The notes: generated by a model from the sequence alone, not told the origin. DNA of 7,118 nucleotides from an uncultured Lachnospiraceae bacterium (GCA_902767235.1 CACXGR010000050.1:1-7118); one strand, 5' to 3'. Positions 1-7,003 are shown, counted from the first letter of the stretch. Program-made: numbers and translations.

Positions 1-24
1 ATTTGTGACAACGAGGCATGCAAA

Positions 25-3000
25 ATGAGCGAGAATAACACGTTTGTTAAAGCCGAACCGGAAGCACAGCCCAACTGTGTAGTAGGGATCGGTGCATCGG
101 CAGGAGGCCTGGAGGCACTGCAGCAGTTTCTGACATTTCTTCCCGGGGATACAGGGATGGCATTTGTCATCATCCAGCATCTCTCCCCGGACCACAAGAG
201 CCTGTTGGCGGACATACTGAGCAAGAACACGACCATGCCGGTCGTGGAGGCAGAGGACGGGATGCGCGTAAAGCGCAATCACATCTACATGATCCCGCCA
301 AAATACAATCTCGAGATCGTTTCAGATATCTTAAGACTCAGAGAGTACAATATCAAGAACATCAATCACCCCATCGACATCTTTTTCCGCTCCCTGGCGG
401 CGGCTTACGAGAACCGCGCGGTCGCGGTCATTCTTTCCGGTACCGGGTCGGACGGCACCAGCGGTATCCGCTCGATCAAGGACCGCAACGGTCTGATCAT
501 CGTGCAGTCCCCGGAGAGCGCCAAGTTCGACGGAATGCCCAGGAATGCCATCGCGACGGGCCTTGTGGACCTGGTCCTGAACCCGGACAGCATCGCGAGG
601 GAGATGCGGCATATCGCCGCCTCAGTGGTGGACGCCGGGAACAAGCTCCAGCTCAGCGACGGAGAGCTGATGGAGCAGGTGTTCTCCATCCTCCGCAATG
701 TCACGAAGGTGAACTATACATATTATAAGCAGACGACGATCCTGCGCCGCGTCGAGAGGCGTATTGTGGTCACGCACAACCGGAACCTTCAGGAGTATGT
801 CAAGTATCTGGAGAAGAATCCGGATGAGGCCAGGATTTTGGCCAAAGAAGTGCTGATCGGGGTGACCAGCTTCTTCCGTGACCCGGACTATTTTGAAGTG
901 CTCAAGGACCGGGTGATCTACGATCTTGTGAAGAATGCGTCGCCGATGGAGCAGATCCGGGTCTGGGTGGCGGGATGCTCCACCGGTGAGGAGGCGTATT
1001 CTATCGCGATCCTGTTCGCGGAGGTGATGGAAGATCTGGGTGTGCGCAGGGATGTCAAGATCTTCGCCACGGATCTGGATGCAGATTCCATCGCGGCGGC
1101 CGGAAGGGGCATTTACGGCGACAATATCATCGAAGATGTGAACGTCTGGCGGCTGAGCCGCTTTTTCAGCAGAAAAGGGAATCATTACGTTGTGGGGCAC
1201 GAGATCCGCAAGATGATCGTATTCGCGCAGCACAATGTCTTTCAGGATCCGCCGTTCGGAAAGCTTGACCTGATCAGCTGCCGCAACCTTCTGATCTATT
1301 TCCAGAATGTCCTGCAGAGGAATCTCTTTGCGATCTTCCACATGGCGCTCAACGACAAGGGATATCTGTTCCTTGGCCGGAGCGAATCCGTGATCGACTA
1401 CGATGATGTTTTCAAGGTGGTCTGCGCCAATGAGAAGATCTTCATTCACAATGCCTCCGGGAAAGCGCCGTCCCATGAGCGGATCAGCTATTCCATGCAG
1501 GGACTGGAGAACGGGATGGGCCTGCCCGGCGCCATCCGCAATATACCGGAGCCGGATCTGTCCTTCGCCTCGACAGAACTGGACACACGGATCCTGGAGC
1601 TGCTCATGCCGCCCAGCGTCCTTGTGGATGAGAAAAACAGACTGGTCCATACCTACGGCGACTGCAGGGACTTTATCATCCTGCCGGTGGGCGCCGTCAC
1701 GCTGGACATATTCAGCCTGGTGCGCCCGGAGCTTAAGATCGCAGTCTCCAAAGCGCTCAAGGAGTCCCGCGAGAGTCAGGAGCGGGTCGCTTACGGCGGG
1801 ATCCCGGTCCAGATCGAAGACCGGAGCGAGATGATCTCCCTGGTGGGGCAGCCGATCCGGGACCGCCTGGGGTCAGATACGGGGATGACGGTCCTGGCCT
1901 TCATAAAGGACAAGGAGCAGGGGAGCGAGATCCCGATGGAGCGCTACCGCGTCGATACGGCGGCAGCAGAGAGGATCTCGGATCTGGAAAAAGAACTGCG
2001 CATGGCGCAGGACAGTCTCAAGAAAACGGTGACGGAGCTGGAGAGCGTCAATGCGGAGCTGCAGGCGGCCAACGAGGAACTCCTGACCGCCAATGAGGAA
2101 CTGCAGAGCTCCAACGAAGAGCTGCAGAGTGTCAATGAAGAGCTCTACACGGTCAACTCCGAGTACCAGGCCAAGGTGAACGAGCTGGCTTCGCTCAATG
2201 ATGACCTGGCCAATTTCCTGTCCACGACGCTGGTGGGCATCGTTATGGTGGACCGCAACCTTAACATACGCAAATATACGGAATATATCGCCACAGAATT
2301 CCACGTGGCCGATCAGGACGTGGGCCGATCCCTGCGCTATATCGCTTTCAATTTTGCCACGATCGATCTCATCGCGCTCAGCCGGCAGGTCCTTGACACG
2401 ATGGAGCCCATCGAAAAGAACTGTGCGTCTGTGACCGGCAAGACCTACCTTGTGAGGATCGCTCCCTACAAGGAGACGCAGAAGCCCCATGACTATGATA
2501 TCTCGGTCCCGGACGCCCGCATCAGGGAGGTCTCGGGAAAGAAGGACGATCGGGATCTGCATGGCCTTGTCATCACTTTTGTAGATACGACCAAACAGGT
2601 CAATGACCGCCAGCAGATCGAGGAGATGGCCAGGGCGCTCCGCGCCGCAGTCAAGTCGGGCCGGGAAAAGGAGACCTTCCTGTCTCATATGAGCCACGAT
2701 ATGCGCACACCCTTGACGGCGATCATCGGTCTCGTGCACCTGAGCCTGCAGGAGAAGGATCTCACGCCGCAGCTCAAAGACAACTTGGAGAAAGTACAGT
2801 CATCGGGCAGATATCTTCTGAGCCTGATCGACGAGGTCCTGGAGACGAGCCGGATCAATGCGGGGAAGATGGTCTCCGTGAGCACCGCGGTGAAGGAGAC
2901 GCAGGTCATCGAGGAGGTGAATTCCATCATCGGACAGAAGGCCGCGGAGACCCATCTGCTCTTCAGGGCCAAGATCAAGGGATGCGACGACCGCTACGTC

Positions 3001-3807
3001 ATGATGGATACGGAGCACGTGGAGAGGATCCTGATCAACCTTCTGAGCAATGCCCTGAAGTTTTCCAGACCGGACGGGACGGTGGATTTTGTCACCAGCG
3101 TGACCTACAAGGACGGAAAGGCGCGCCATGTATACACGATCACCGACAACGGGATCGGGATCAGCGAGGCTTTCCGGAAGAAGATGTTCCTTCCTTTCGA
3201 GCAGGAGAACCAGGAGACCGTCGCGCTCAGGGACGGTCAGGGGCTCGGCCTTTATATCTGCAAAAACCTGGTGGACCTGCTGCAGGGCACCATTACCTGC
3301 GAGAGTGTAAAGGGAAAAGGGACCATATTTACGGTCATACTGGAGTATGACCTGGCATCGGAGGAGCAGATCCGCCTGCAGAAGAGAAAGAAAAATACCT
3401 ACGAGGACCGCGTGCTCTACGGCAAGAACGTACTGGTGGCGGAAGACAACAATATCAATGCGGAAGTGATCATGAAGATCCTGGAGACCCGCGGCGTCCA
3501 CTCGGAACTGGCCAGGGACGGCCAGGAAGCGGTGGAGATGTTCCGCAGGAGCGGGCCTTACCACTACCAGGCGATCCTGATGGATCTGATGATGCCGCTG
3601 CTGGACGGCCGGGAGGCGGCCAGAGCGATCCGGGAAAGCGAAACGGAGGACGCCGGGTCGATCCCGATCATCGCCCTTACTGCGGATGCCTATGATGATC
3701 TGGAAGGGAAGTGCCTGGAAGCCGGGATGGACGGATATCTGAAAAAGCCGGTGGACACGGAGGAACTCTTCCGCGTATTGACAAGAGAATTTGACAAGCT
3801 GCAGTGA
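25..3807 (+). CDS. CheB-CheR-PAS-hybrid histidine kinase-receiver fusion protein
   Basis: This is a multidomain sensory protein of 1260 residues with no signal peptide or membrane segment seen, so it is probably cytoplasmic. Residues 15-195 match a CheB methylesterase, with GASAGG at 23-28 and a likely triad of S25, H52 and D143. Residues 215-480 match a CheR methyltransferase, with the SAM-binding GCSTGEE at 317-323, FATDLD at 347-352 and NLLIYF at 421-426. A PAS-like segment covers about 518-628, a coiled coil about 645-730 and a PAS domain about 728-858. The kinase core follows: SHDMRTPL with phospho-acceptor H891, N-box N1009, DNGIGI at 1041-1046 and GQGLGL at 1071-1076. A receiver occupies 1133-1256, with acidic pair E1140/D1141, phospho-acceptor D1187, T1219 and K1241. 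The start is supported by GAGG at 13-16, eight bases upstream, although the frame stays open to the window edge. No DNA-binding output domain is present. By family knowledge, CheB and CheR domains demethylate and methylate glutamates of chemoreceptors; the real substrate here is unknown. Confidence 0.95.
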   Translation: MSENNTFVKAEPEAQPNCVVGIGASAGGLEALQQFLTFLPGDTGMAFVIIQHLSPDHKSLLADILSKNTTMPVVEAEDGMRVKRNHIYMIPPKYNLEIVSDILRLREYNIKNINHPIDIFFRSLAAAYENRAVAVILSGTGSDGTSGIRSIKDRNGLIIVQSPESAKFDGMPRNAIATGLVDLVLNPDSIAREMRHIAASVVDAGNKLQLSDGELMEQVFSILRNVTKVNYTYYKQTTILRRVERRIVVTHNRNLQEYVKYLEKNPDEARILAKEVLIGVTSFFRDPDYFEVLKDRVIYDLVKNASPMEQIRVWVAGCSTGEEAYSIAILFAEVMEDLGVRRDVKIFATDLDADSIAAAGRGIYGDNIIEDVNVWRLSRFFSRKGNHYVVGHEIRKMIVFAQHNVFQDPPFGKLDLISCRNLLIYFQNVLQRNLFAIFHMALNDKGYLFLGRSESVIDYDDVFKVVCANEKIFIHNASGKAPSHERISYSMQGLENGMGLPGAIRNIPEPDLSFASTELDTRILELLMPPSVLVDEKNRLVHTYGDCRDFIILPVGAVTLDIFSLVRPELKIAVSKALKESRESQERVAYGGIPVQIEDRSEMISLVGQPIRDRLGSDTGMTVLAFIKDKEQGSEIPMERYRVDTAAAERISDLEKELRMAQDSLKKTVTELESVNAELQAANEELLTANEELQSSNEELQSVNEELYTVNSEYQAKVNELASLNDDLANFLSTTLVGIVMVDRNLNIRKYTEYIATEFHVADQDVGRSLRYIAFNFATIDLIALSRQVLDTMEPIEKNCASVTGKTYLVRIAPYKETQKPHDYDISVPDARIREVSGKKDDRDLHGLVITFVDTTKQVNDRQQIEEMARALRAAVKSGREKETFLSHMSHDMRTPLTAIIGLVHLSLQEKDLTPQLKDNLEKVQSSGRYLLSLIDEVLETSRINAGKMVSVSTAVKETQVIEEVNSIIGQKAAETHLLFRAKIKGCDDRYVMMDTEHVERILINLLSNALKFSRPDGTVDFVTSVTYKDGKARHVYTITDNGIGISEAFRKKMFLPFEQENQETVALRDGQGLGLYICKNLVDLLQGTITCESVKGKGTIFTVILEYDLASEEQIRLQKRKKNTYEDRVLYGKNVLVAEDNNINAEVIMKILETRGVHSELARDGQEAVEMFRRSGPYHYQAILMDLMMPLLDGREAARAIRESETEDAGSIPIIALTADAYDDLEGKCLEAGMDGYLKKPVDTEELFRVLTREFDKLQ
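2041..2166 (+). repeat. In-gene tandem 21-base units encoding a NEEL heptad coiled coil
   Basis: Six consecutive seven-residue units (residues 673-714 of the fusion protein) read ESVNAEL, QAANEEL, LTANEEL, QSSNEEL, QSVNEEL and YTVNSEY. Each is encoded by a diverged 21-base unit. The regular leucine and asparagine spacing indicates a parallel coiled coil linking the first PAS-like segment to the second PAS domain and the kinase. This type of NEEL-rich linker is typical of CheB-CheR-PAS fusion proteins. It probably transmits conformational signals and promotes dimerisation, which is inference. DNA identity between units is only partial, so recent slippage is unlikely. Confidence 0.85.
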
Positions 3808-3855
3808 CCTCTTTATCGTTTTTTTAGATTAGTTTTCGGATTTGTTTCTGTCATT

Positions 3856-3886
3856 TTGACAACAAAGTGATAGTATTACCTATTAT
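3856..3886 (+). promoter_or_regulatory. Probable sigma-A-type promoter for ftsH
   Basis: A perfect -35 hexamer TTGACA lies at 3856-3861. A good -10 candidate, TATTAT, lies at 3881-3886. The 19-base spacer is longer than the preferred 17, which lowers certainty; no better-spaced -10 is obvious. Transcription would begin around 3893, downstream of the GTG at 3867, which argues that the longer reading frame is not the true ftsH start. The promoter lies in the only sizeable gap between the kinase gene and ftsH, in AT-rich sequence that contrasts with the surrounding genes. Confidence 0.55.
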
Positions 3887-3911
3887 TGATCCGGAAACAG
3901 AAATGTACGCC

Positions 3912-3920
3912 GGAGGAAGG
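3912..3920 (+). promoter_or_regulatory. Ribosome binding site that decides the ftsH start
   Basis: GGAGGAAGG precedes the ATG at 3933, with 12 bases between its last G and the start codon. That is somewhat long but workable. The upstream in-frame candidates, GTG at 3867 and ATG at 3903, have no comparable purine-rich site in front of them. Confidence 0.65.
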
Positions 3921-3932
3921 AACGGTAAAAAG

Positions 3933-5957
3933 ATGAACGAAGTGAAACAGCCCAAAAAGCAGTTGATCACATACGTGCTGCTCGTGATGACAGCACTGAT
4001 CCTGCTCAACAGTCTGGTGATGCCGTCGCTTCAGAGAGCCCGGATCACGGAGACGGATTACAACACCTTCATCACGATGACGGAAAATGATCAGGTGCAG
4101 GAAGTGGAGATCTCCTCCTCTCAGATCGTTTTTTCAGATAAGGAAGGAAATGTGTACGCCACGGCGCCGGTGACGGATCTGGACCTGGCCAACCGCCTGC
4201 ATCAGCACGGGGTCAAATTCGGCAGCGATATCGTGCAGCCCATGTCGCCCCTTCTGTCCTTCTTGCTCTCCTGGGTCCTGCCGATCGCTATATTCGCGGG
4301 CCTGGGCTACGCGCTCAACAAGCGGATGATCAATCAGGCAGGCGGCCCCAATTCCATGATGTTCGGAATGGGCAAGAGCAACGCAAAGATCTATGTAAAG
4401 TCCACGGAGGGGATCAAGTTTTCTGACGTGGCGGGCGAGGAGGAAGCCAAAGAGAACCTCCAGGAGATCGTCGAGTATCTGCACAACCCCGGCAAATACA
4501 GGGAGATCGGAGCGACGATGCCCAAGGGCATCCTTCTCGTAGGCCCTCCCGGAACCGGTAAGACCATGCTGGCCAAGGCTGTGGCCGGCGAGTCCAATGT
4601 GCCCTTCTTCTCCATGTCCGGTTCGGAATTTGTGGAGATGTTCGTGGGCATGGGCGCCTCCAAGGTCCGAGACCTGTTCAAGCAGGCCAAGGAGAAGGCT
4701 CCCTGCATCGTGTTCATAGACGAGATCGACGCCATTGGCAAGAAGCGCGACGGCTCTGCGCTTGGCGGAAATGATGAGAGAGAGCAGACGCTCAATCAGC
4801 TGCTCACGGAGATGGACGGCTTTGAAGAGAATATCGGCGTTGTCATCCTGGCGGCCACAAACCGCCCCGAAGCGCTGGATCCTGCTCTGACAAGACCGGG
4901 CCGGTTTGACCGCCGCGTGCCTGTCGAACTGCCGGATCTCAAGGGCAGGGAGGACATTCTCAAGGTCCACGCCAAGAAGATCAAGTACGGCCAGGACGTC
5001 GATTTTAACAAAATAGCGAGAATGGCGGCAGGCGCCTCCGGCGCGGAGCTGGCCAACATCGTCAACGAAGCGGCGCTGCGGGCCGTGCGCGACGGAAGAA
5101 GATTTGCCACGGAGGCGGACTTCGAGGAGAGCATCGAAGTCGTGATCGCGGGATATCAGAAGAAGAACGCTATTTTGACCGACAAGGAGAAGCTGATCGT
5201 GTCCTATCATGAGATCGGACACGCACTGGTGGCGGCTATGCAGACGCAAAGCGCGCCGGTACAGAAGATCACCATCATTCCCCGCACATCGGGAGCGCTC
5301 GGCTACACCATGCAGGTGGAGGAAGAGGGCAACCATTACCTCATGAGCAAGGAGGAGATGGAGAACAAGATCGCGACGCTCTGCGGCGGCCGCGCGGCGG
5401 AGGAAGTGGAGTTTGGCAGCGTGACGACGGGCGCGTCCAACGACATCGAGCAGGCCACAAGGCTCGCCCGGGCGATGATCACGCGCTACGGCATGAGCGA
5501 CGAATTCGACATGGTGGCTATGGAGACCCTGACCAACCAGTACCTGGGCGGAGATACGTCTCTTGCCTGCTCGGCGGAGACGCAGGCGCTGATCGACAAG
5601 AAAGTCGTGGAGCTGGTCCGCGGCCAGCACCGGAAGGCGCTGCAGATCCTGCAGGATAACAAGCAGAAGATGGATGAGCTGGCGGAGTACCTGTACTTCC
5701 GCGAGACCATCACGGGCGAAGAGTTCATGACGATCCTCACCCGCAAGCCGATCCCGAAGGAGATCCCGATGAGCGGATCGATCCACGGGGAAGACACGGA
5801 CTATGTCAGTGACGAGGAGGATACGGCCTTTACGGCGGAAGCGGAGGCTGCGGTCGCGGCGGAAGCGGCTGCGGAAGAAGAAACGGTTTCAGATGCAGCG
5901 GATTCTGAGGAAACGGTTTCAGACGCAGCGGATCCTGAGGCGGCTTCCTTGATTTAA
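3933..5957 (+). CDS. ftsH: ATP-dependent zinc metalloprotease FtsH
   Basis: This is a membrane-anchored AAA+ protease that unfolds and degrades misfolded membrane proteins and short-lived regulators. From the ATG at 3933 it has 674 residues. Two membrane segments (about 11-30 and 105-127) flank an extracytoplasmic domain. The ATPase carries Walker A GPPGTGKT at 204-211, Walker B with FIDEID at 261-266, the pore motif FVGMG at 237-241 and the second region of homology around 305-329, including RPGRFDR at 321-327. The protease zinc site is HEIGH at 426-430, where many FtsH proteins have HEAGH, with D504 the likely third ligand. The reading frame extends upstream to a GTG at 3867, but the probable promoter would leave that codon untranscribed, and the shorter start gives a normal FtsH N-terminus (short basic stretch, then a membrane helix). 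After residue 615 there is an acidic Ala/Glu-rich tail with a duplicated ten-residue unit. The gene is probably transcribed on its own. Confidence 0.97.
   Translation: MNEVKQPKKQLITYVLLVMTALILLNSLVMPSLQRARITETDYNTFITMTENDQVQEVEISSSQIVFSDKEGNVYATAPVTDLDLANRLHQHGVKFGSDIVQPMSPLLSFLLSWVLPIAIFAGLGYALNKRMINQAGGPNSMMFGMGKSNAKIYVKSTEGIKFSDVAGEEEAKENLQEIVEYLHNPGKYREIGATMPKGILLVGPPGTGKTMLAKAVAGESNVPFFSMSGSEFVEMFVGMGASKVRDLFKQAKEKAPCIVFIDEIDAIGKKRDGSALGGNDEREQTLNQLLTEMDGFEENIGVVILAATNRPEALDPALTRPGRFDRRVPVELPDLKGREDILKVHAKKIKYGQDVDFNKIARMAAGASGAELANIVNEAALRAVRDGRRFATEADFEESIEVVIAGYQKKNAILTDKEKLIVSYHEIGHALVAAMQTQSAPVQKITIIPRTSGALGYTMQVEEEGNHYLMSKEEMENKIATLCGGRAAEEVEFGSVTTGASNDIEQATRLARAMITRYGMSDEFDMVAMETLTNQYLGGDTSLACSAETQALIDKKVVELVRGQHRKALQILQDNKQKMDELAEYLYFRETITGEEFMTILTRKPIPKEIPMSGSIHGEDTDYVSDEEDTAFTAEAEAAVAAEAAAEEETVSDAADSEETVSDAADPEAASLI
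5877..5936 (+). repeat. 30-base tandem duplication in the ftsH tail
   Basis: Two adjacent 30-base copies (5877-5906 and 5907-5936) differ at three positions by my alignment. Two differences are silent and one changes Ser to Pro. Each copy encodes EETVSDAAD followed by Ser or Pro, adding twenty acidic residues near the FtsH C-terminus (residues 649-668). The high identity suggests a fairly recent in-frame duplication. The tail is probably disordered and outside the catalytic core. Confidence 0.9.
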
Positions 5958-5968
5958 GGAGGCCTTTT
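5942..5968 (+). terminator. Terminator-like hairpin overlapping the ftsH stop codon
   Basis: GGCTTCCTT (5942-5950) can pair with AAGGAGGCC (5956-5964) around the five-base loop GATTT. This gives nine pairs including one G-T (G-U in RNA), followed by TTTT. The ftsH TAA stop (5955-5957) lies in the loop and the start of the right arm. The T tract is short and interrupted by CGG, so termination may be partial and some readthrough into the next gene is possible. The right arm also contains AAGGAGG, which looks like a ribosome binding site but has no well-spaced gene behind it. Confidence 0.55.
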
Positions 5969-6004
5969 CGGTAAACTGTATGAAGAAGTCTGTTATTGCA
6001 ATAT

Positions 6005-6010
6005 AGGAGG
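6005..6010 (+). promoter_or_regulatory. Ribosome binding site of the small DAK-tail gene
   Basis: AGGAGG is followed by a ten-base T-rich spacer and then the ATG at 6021. It is a strong Shine-Dalgarno sequence and supports this short frame as a translated gene. Confidence 0.8.
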
Positions 6011-6020
6011 TTTTTTCAAA

Positions 6021-6275
6021 ATGCTTGAATTTAAATATGACACACAGCTTCTGATCGACGGAGACGATCTGGATGAAGATGAGGTCTATGACTATTTTGT
6101 CGAACATTTCAAGGGAGACTGCCTGCTGGCGGTCGGCGGAGACGGGGATCCGATCAAGATCCACTTCCACACCAATGAGCCCTGGCTGGTACTCGAGTAC
6201 TGCGCTTCCATCGGAGAGATCTACGACATCGTCGTGGAAGACATGGACAGGCAGAGCAGAGGGCTGAAGGGCTGA
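6021..6275 (+). CDS. Stand-alone FakA/YloV C-terminal-like (DAK family) small protein
   Basis: This is an 84-residue acidic protein with no signal peptide or membrane helix. Its sequence resembles the extreme C-terminal part of FakA/YloV proteins, the DAK2-type fatty acid kinases once annotated as related to dihydroxyacetone kinase. The best landmarks are the FKYDTQLLIDG opening (residues 4-14), a helix with DEDEVYDYFVEHF (18-30), LLAVGGDGDPIKIHFHTNEP (35-54) and the VLEYCASIGEIYDIVVEDM stretch (57-75). The nucleotide-binding DhaL domain and the middle domain are absent. Only the end of ftsH lies upstream, so no missing half was split off by a nearby frameshift. In full-length proteins this region is thought to assist interaction with the FakB lipid carrier; whether that applies here is unknown. 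The gene has a strong ribosome binding site, starts 63 bases after ftsH and ends just before a strong terminator. No convincing promoter of its own was found, so it may depend on readthrough from ftsH. Confidence 0.8.
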   Translation: MLEFKYDTQLLIDGDDLDEDEVYDYFVEHFKGDCLLAVGGDGDPIKIHFHTNEPWLVLEYCASIGEIYDIVVEDMDRQSRGLKG

Positions 6276-6288
6276 AGAGAGAATCGGG

Positions 6289-6318
6289 AAAAGAGCTGCC
6301 TTGCGGCAGCTCTTTTTT
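6289..6318. terminator. Strong intrinsic terminator, probably bidirectional
   Basis: AAGAGCTGCC (6291-6300) and GGCAGCTCTT (6305-6314) form a perfect ten-base-pair stem around the loop TTGC. Flanking A and T bases can extend it by two pairs. On the + strand a six-T run (6313-6318) completes a textbook terminator for the small gene ending at 6275. Read on the minus strand, the loop becomes GCAA (a GNRA tetraloop) and the stem is followed by TTTT counting its last two bases, so it can also end the convergent phosphoesterase transcript. Confidence 0.9.
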
Positions 6319-6344
6319 GCGTTCGCGTGAAAAGCGGGCGGGCG

Positions 6345-6974
6345 CTATTTTGCCGGGCGCGCTCTTCGAATCCTGTCATTTTCGATCCACTCATCCAGCG
6401 TCAGCGGTGTGTAGTCCGAGTACATACAGAAGCAGTTGATCATCTGGCAGGGCAGCTCATATTCCGTGCCGTCCCTCAGCCGGCGGATCTGCTGCCGCGC
6501 CAGTTCCTGACTCTTCTGTATCAGCGCTTCGTCCCAGGTGTTGTGGACATGGCCGTAGAGCATGTAGGTGCGGAAGCCGCCGCTGTCATCTCTCAGATAT
6601 TGACCGTTGTAGCAGAGGATCGGATAGTGGCAGAGGACCACTTTTCTCTTGTTGTCATTGAGCTCCGCATAGGGCCGGATCCACTTGAAGCGGGCGGCAT
6701 TGTAGCCTTTCTTGCGGCCGAAGGCGTCATGGTTTCCCTCGATGAGATAGAGAAAGCCGTTGAGCTGCTCCAGAACGCGGTTGGTCTCCTCCGCCTTGCC
6801 GACAGAGAAGTCCCCCAGGATGACGACTTCGTCGTTCCAACGGACTTTATTGTTCCACTGATCGATCATATAGGCGTTCATTTCTTCTGCGGACGCAAAG
6901 CCGCGGCAGTCCATCTGATAGTTGAGACTGTTATGGAAAAAGTGGCAGTCAGCGATATAGTAGCGCAAGATCAT
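6345..6974 (-). CDS. Calcineurin-like metallophosphoesterase
   Basis: This is a 209-residue, probably cytoplasmic hydrolase that uses two metal ions to cleave phosphate esters. The family motifs appear in order: DxH (D9, H11), GDF (D55), GNHD (N81, H82), H116 in CHYP and GHVH (H142, H144). Together these form the usual dinuclear metal site and catalytic histidine. The ADCHFFH opening corresponds to the SDLHFGH commonly seen in small bacterial members. The substrate cannot be read from the sequence; nucleotides, phosphoproteins and phosphodiesters are all possible. The ATG at 6974 is preceded by GGAGG only two bases away, whereas the TTG at 6966-6968 (codon 3) has an ideal eight-base spacing, so the true protein may start as MRYYIAD and have 207 residues. 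The gene runs against the preceding genes and has its own promoter. Confidence 0.92.
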   Translation of the reverse strand: MILRYYIADCHFFHNSLNYQMDCRGFASAEEMNAYMIDQWNNKVRWNDEVVILGDFSVGKAEETNRVLEQLNGFLYLIEGNHDAFGRKKGYNAARFKWIRPYAELNDNKRKVVLCHYPILCYNGQYLRDDSGGFRTYMLYGHVHNTWDEALIQKSQELARQQIRRLRDGTEYELPCQMINCFCMYSDYTPLTLDEWIENDRIRRARPAK

Positions 6975-6976
6975 GG

Positions 6977-6981
6977 CCTCC
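6977..6981 (-). promoter_or_regulatory. Ribosome binding site bearing on the phosphoesterase start
   Basis: GGAGG on the minus strand sits two bases before the ATG at 6974-6972 and eight bases before the in-frame TTG at 6968-6966. Normal spacing favours the TTG, while start codon strength favours the ATG. The difference is two residues and does not touch any catalytic motif. Confidence 0.65.
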
Positions 6982-7003
6982 GATCAAGAAGATTGATGAA
7001 TGG

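Noticed and set aside
622..1650. A 342-residue minus strand frame opposite the CheR region, and others at 1873-2739 and 2800-3564
   Set aside because: All are mirror images of a continuous, motif-rich coding frame and show no independent start signals or recognisable domains.
3808..3830. A T-rich run after the kinase gene as an intrinsic terminator
   Set aside because: Seven consecutive T bases are present (3819-3825), but I found no stable stem immediately upstream, so a hairpin terminator is not supported.
3890..3914. TCCGG and CCGGA as a hairpin hiding the ftsH ribosome binding site
   Set aside because: Only five pairs with a 15-base loop; too weak to claim regulation.
4134..5786. A 550-residue minus strand frame opposite ftsH
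   Set aside because: It is fully antisense to a clear ftsH, and its translation is rich in Arg, His and Leu with no domain. Long antisense frames are expected in GC-rich genes.
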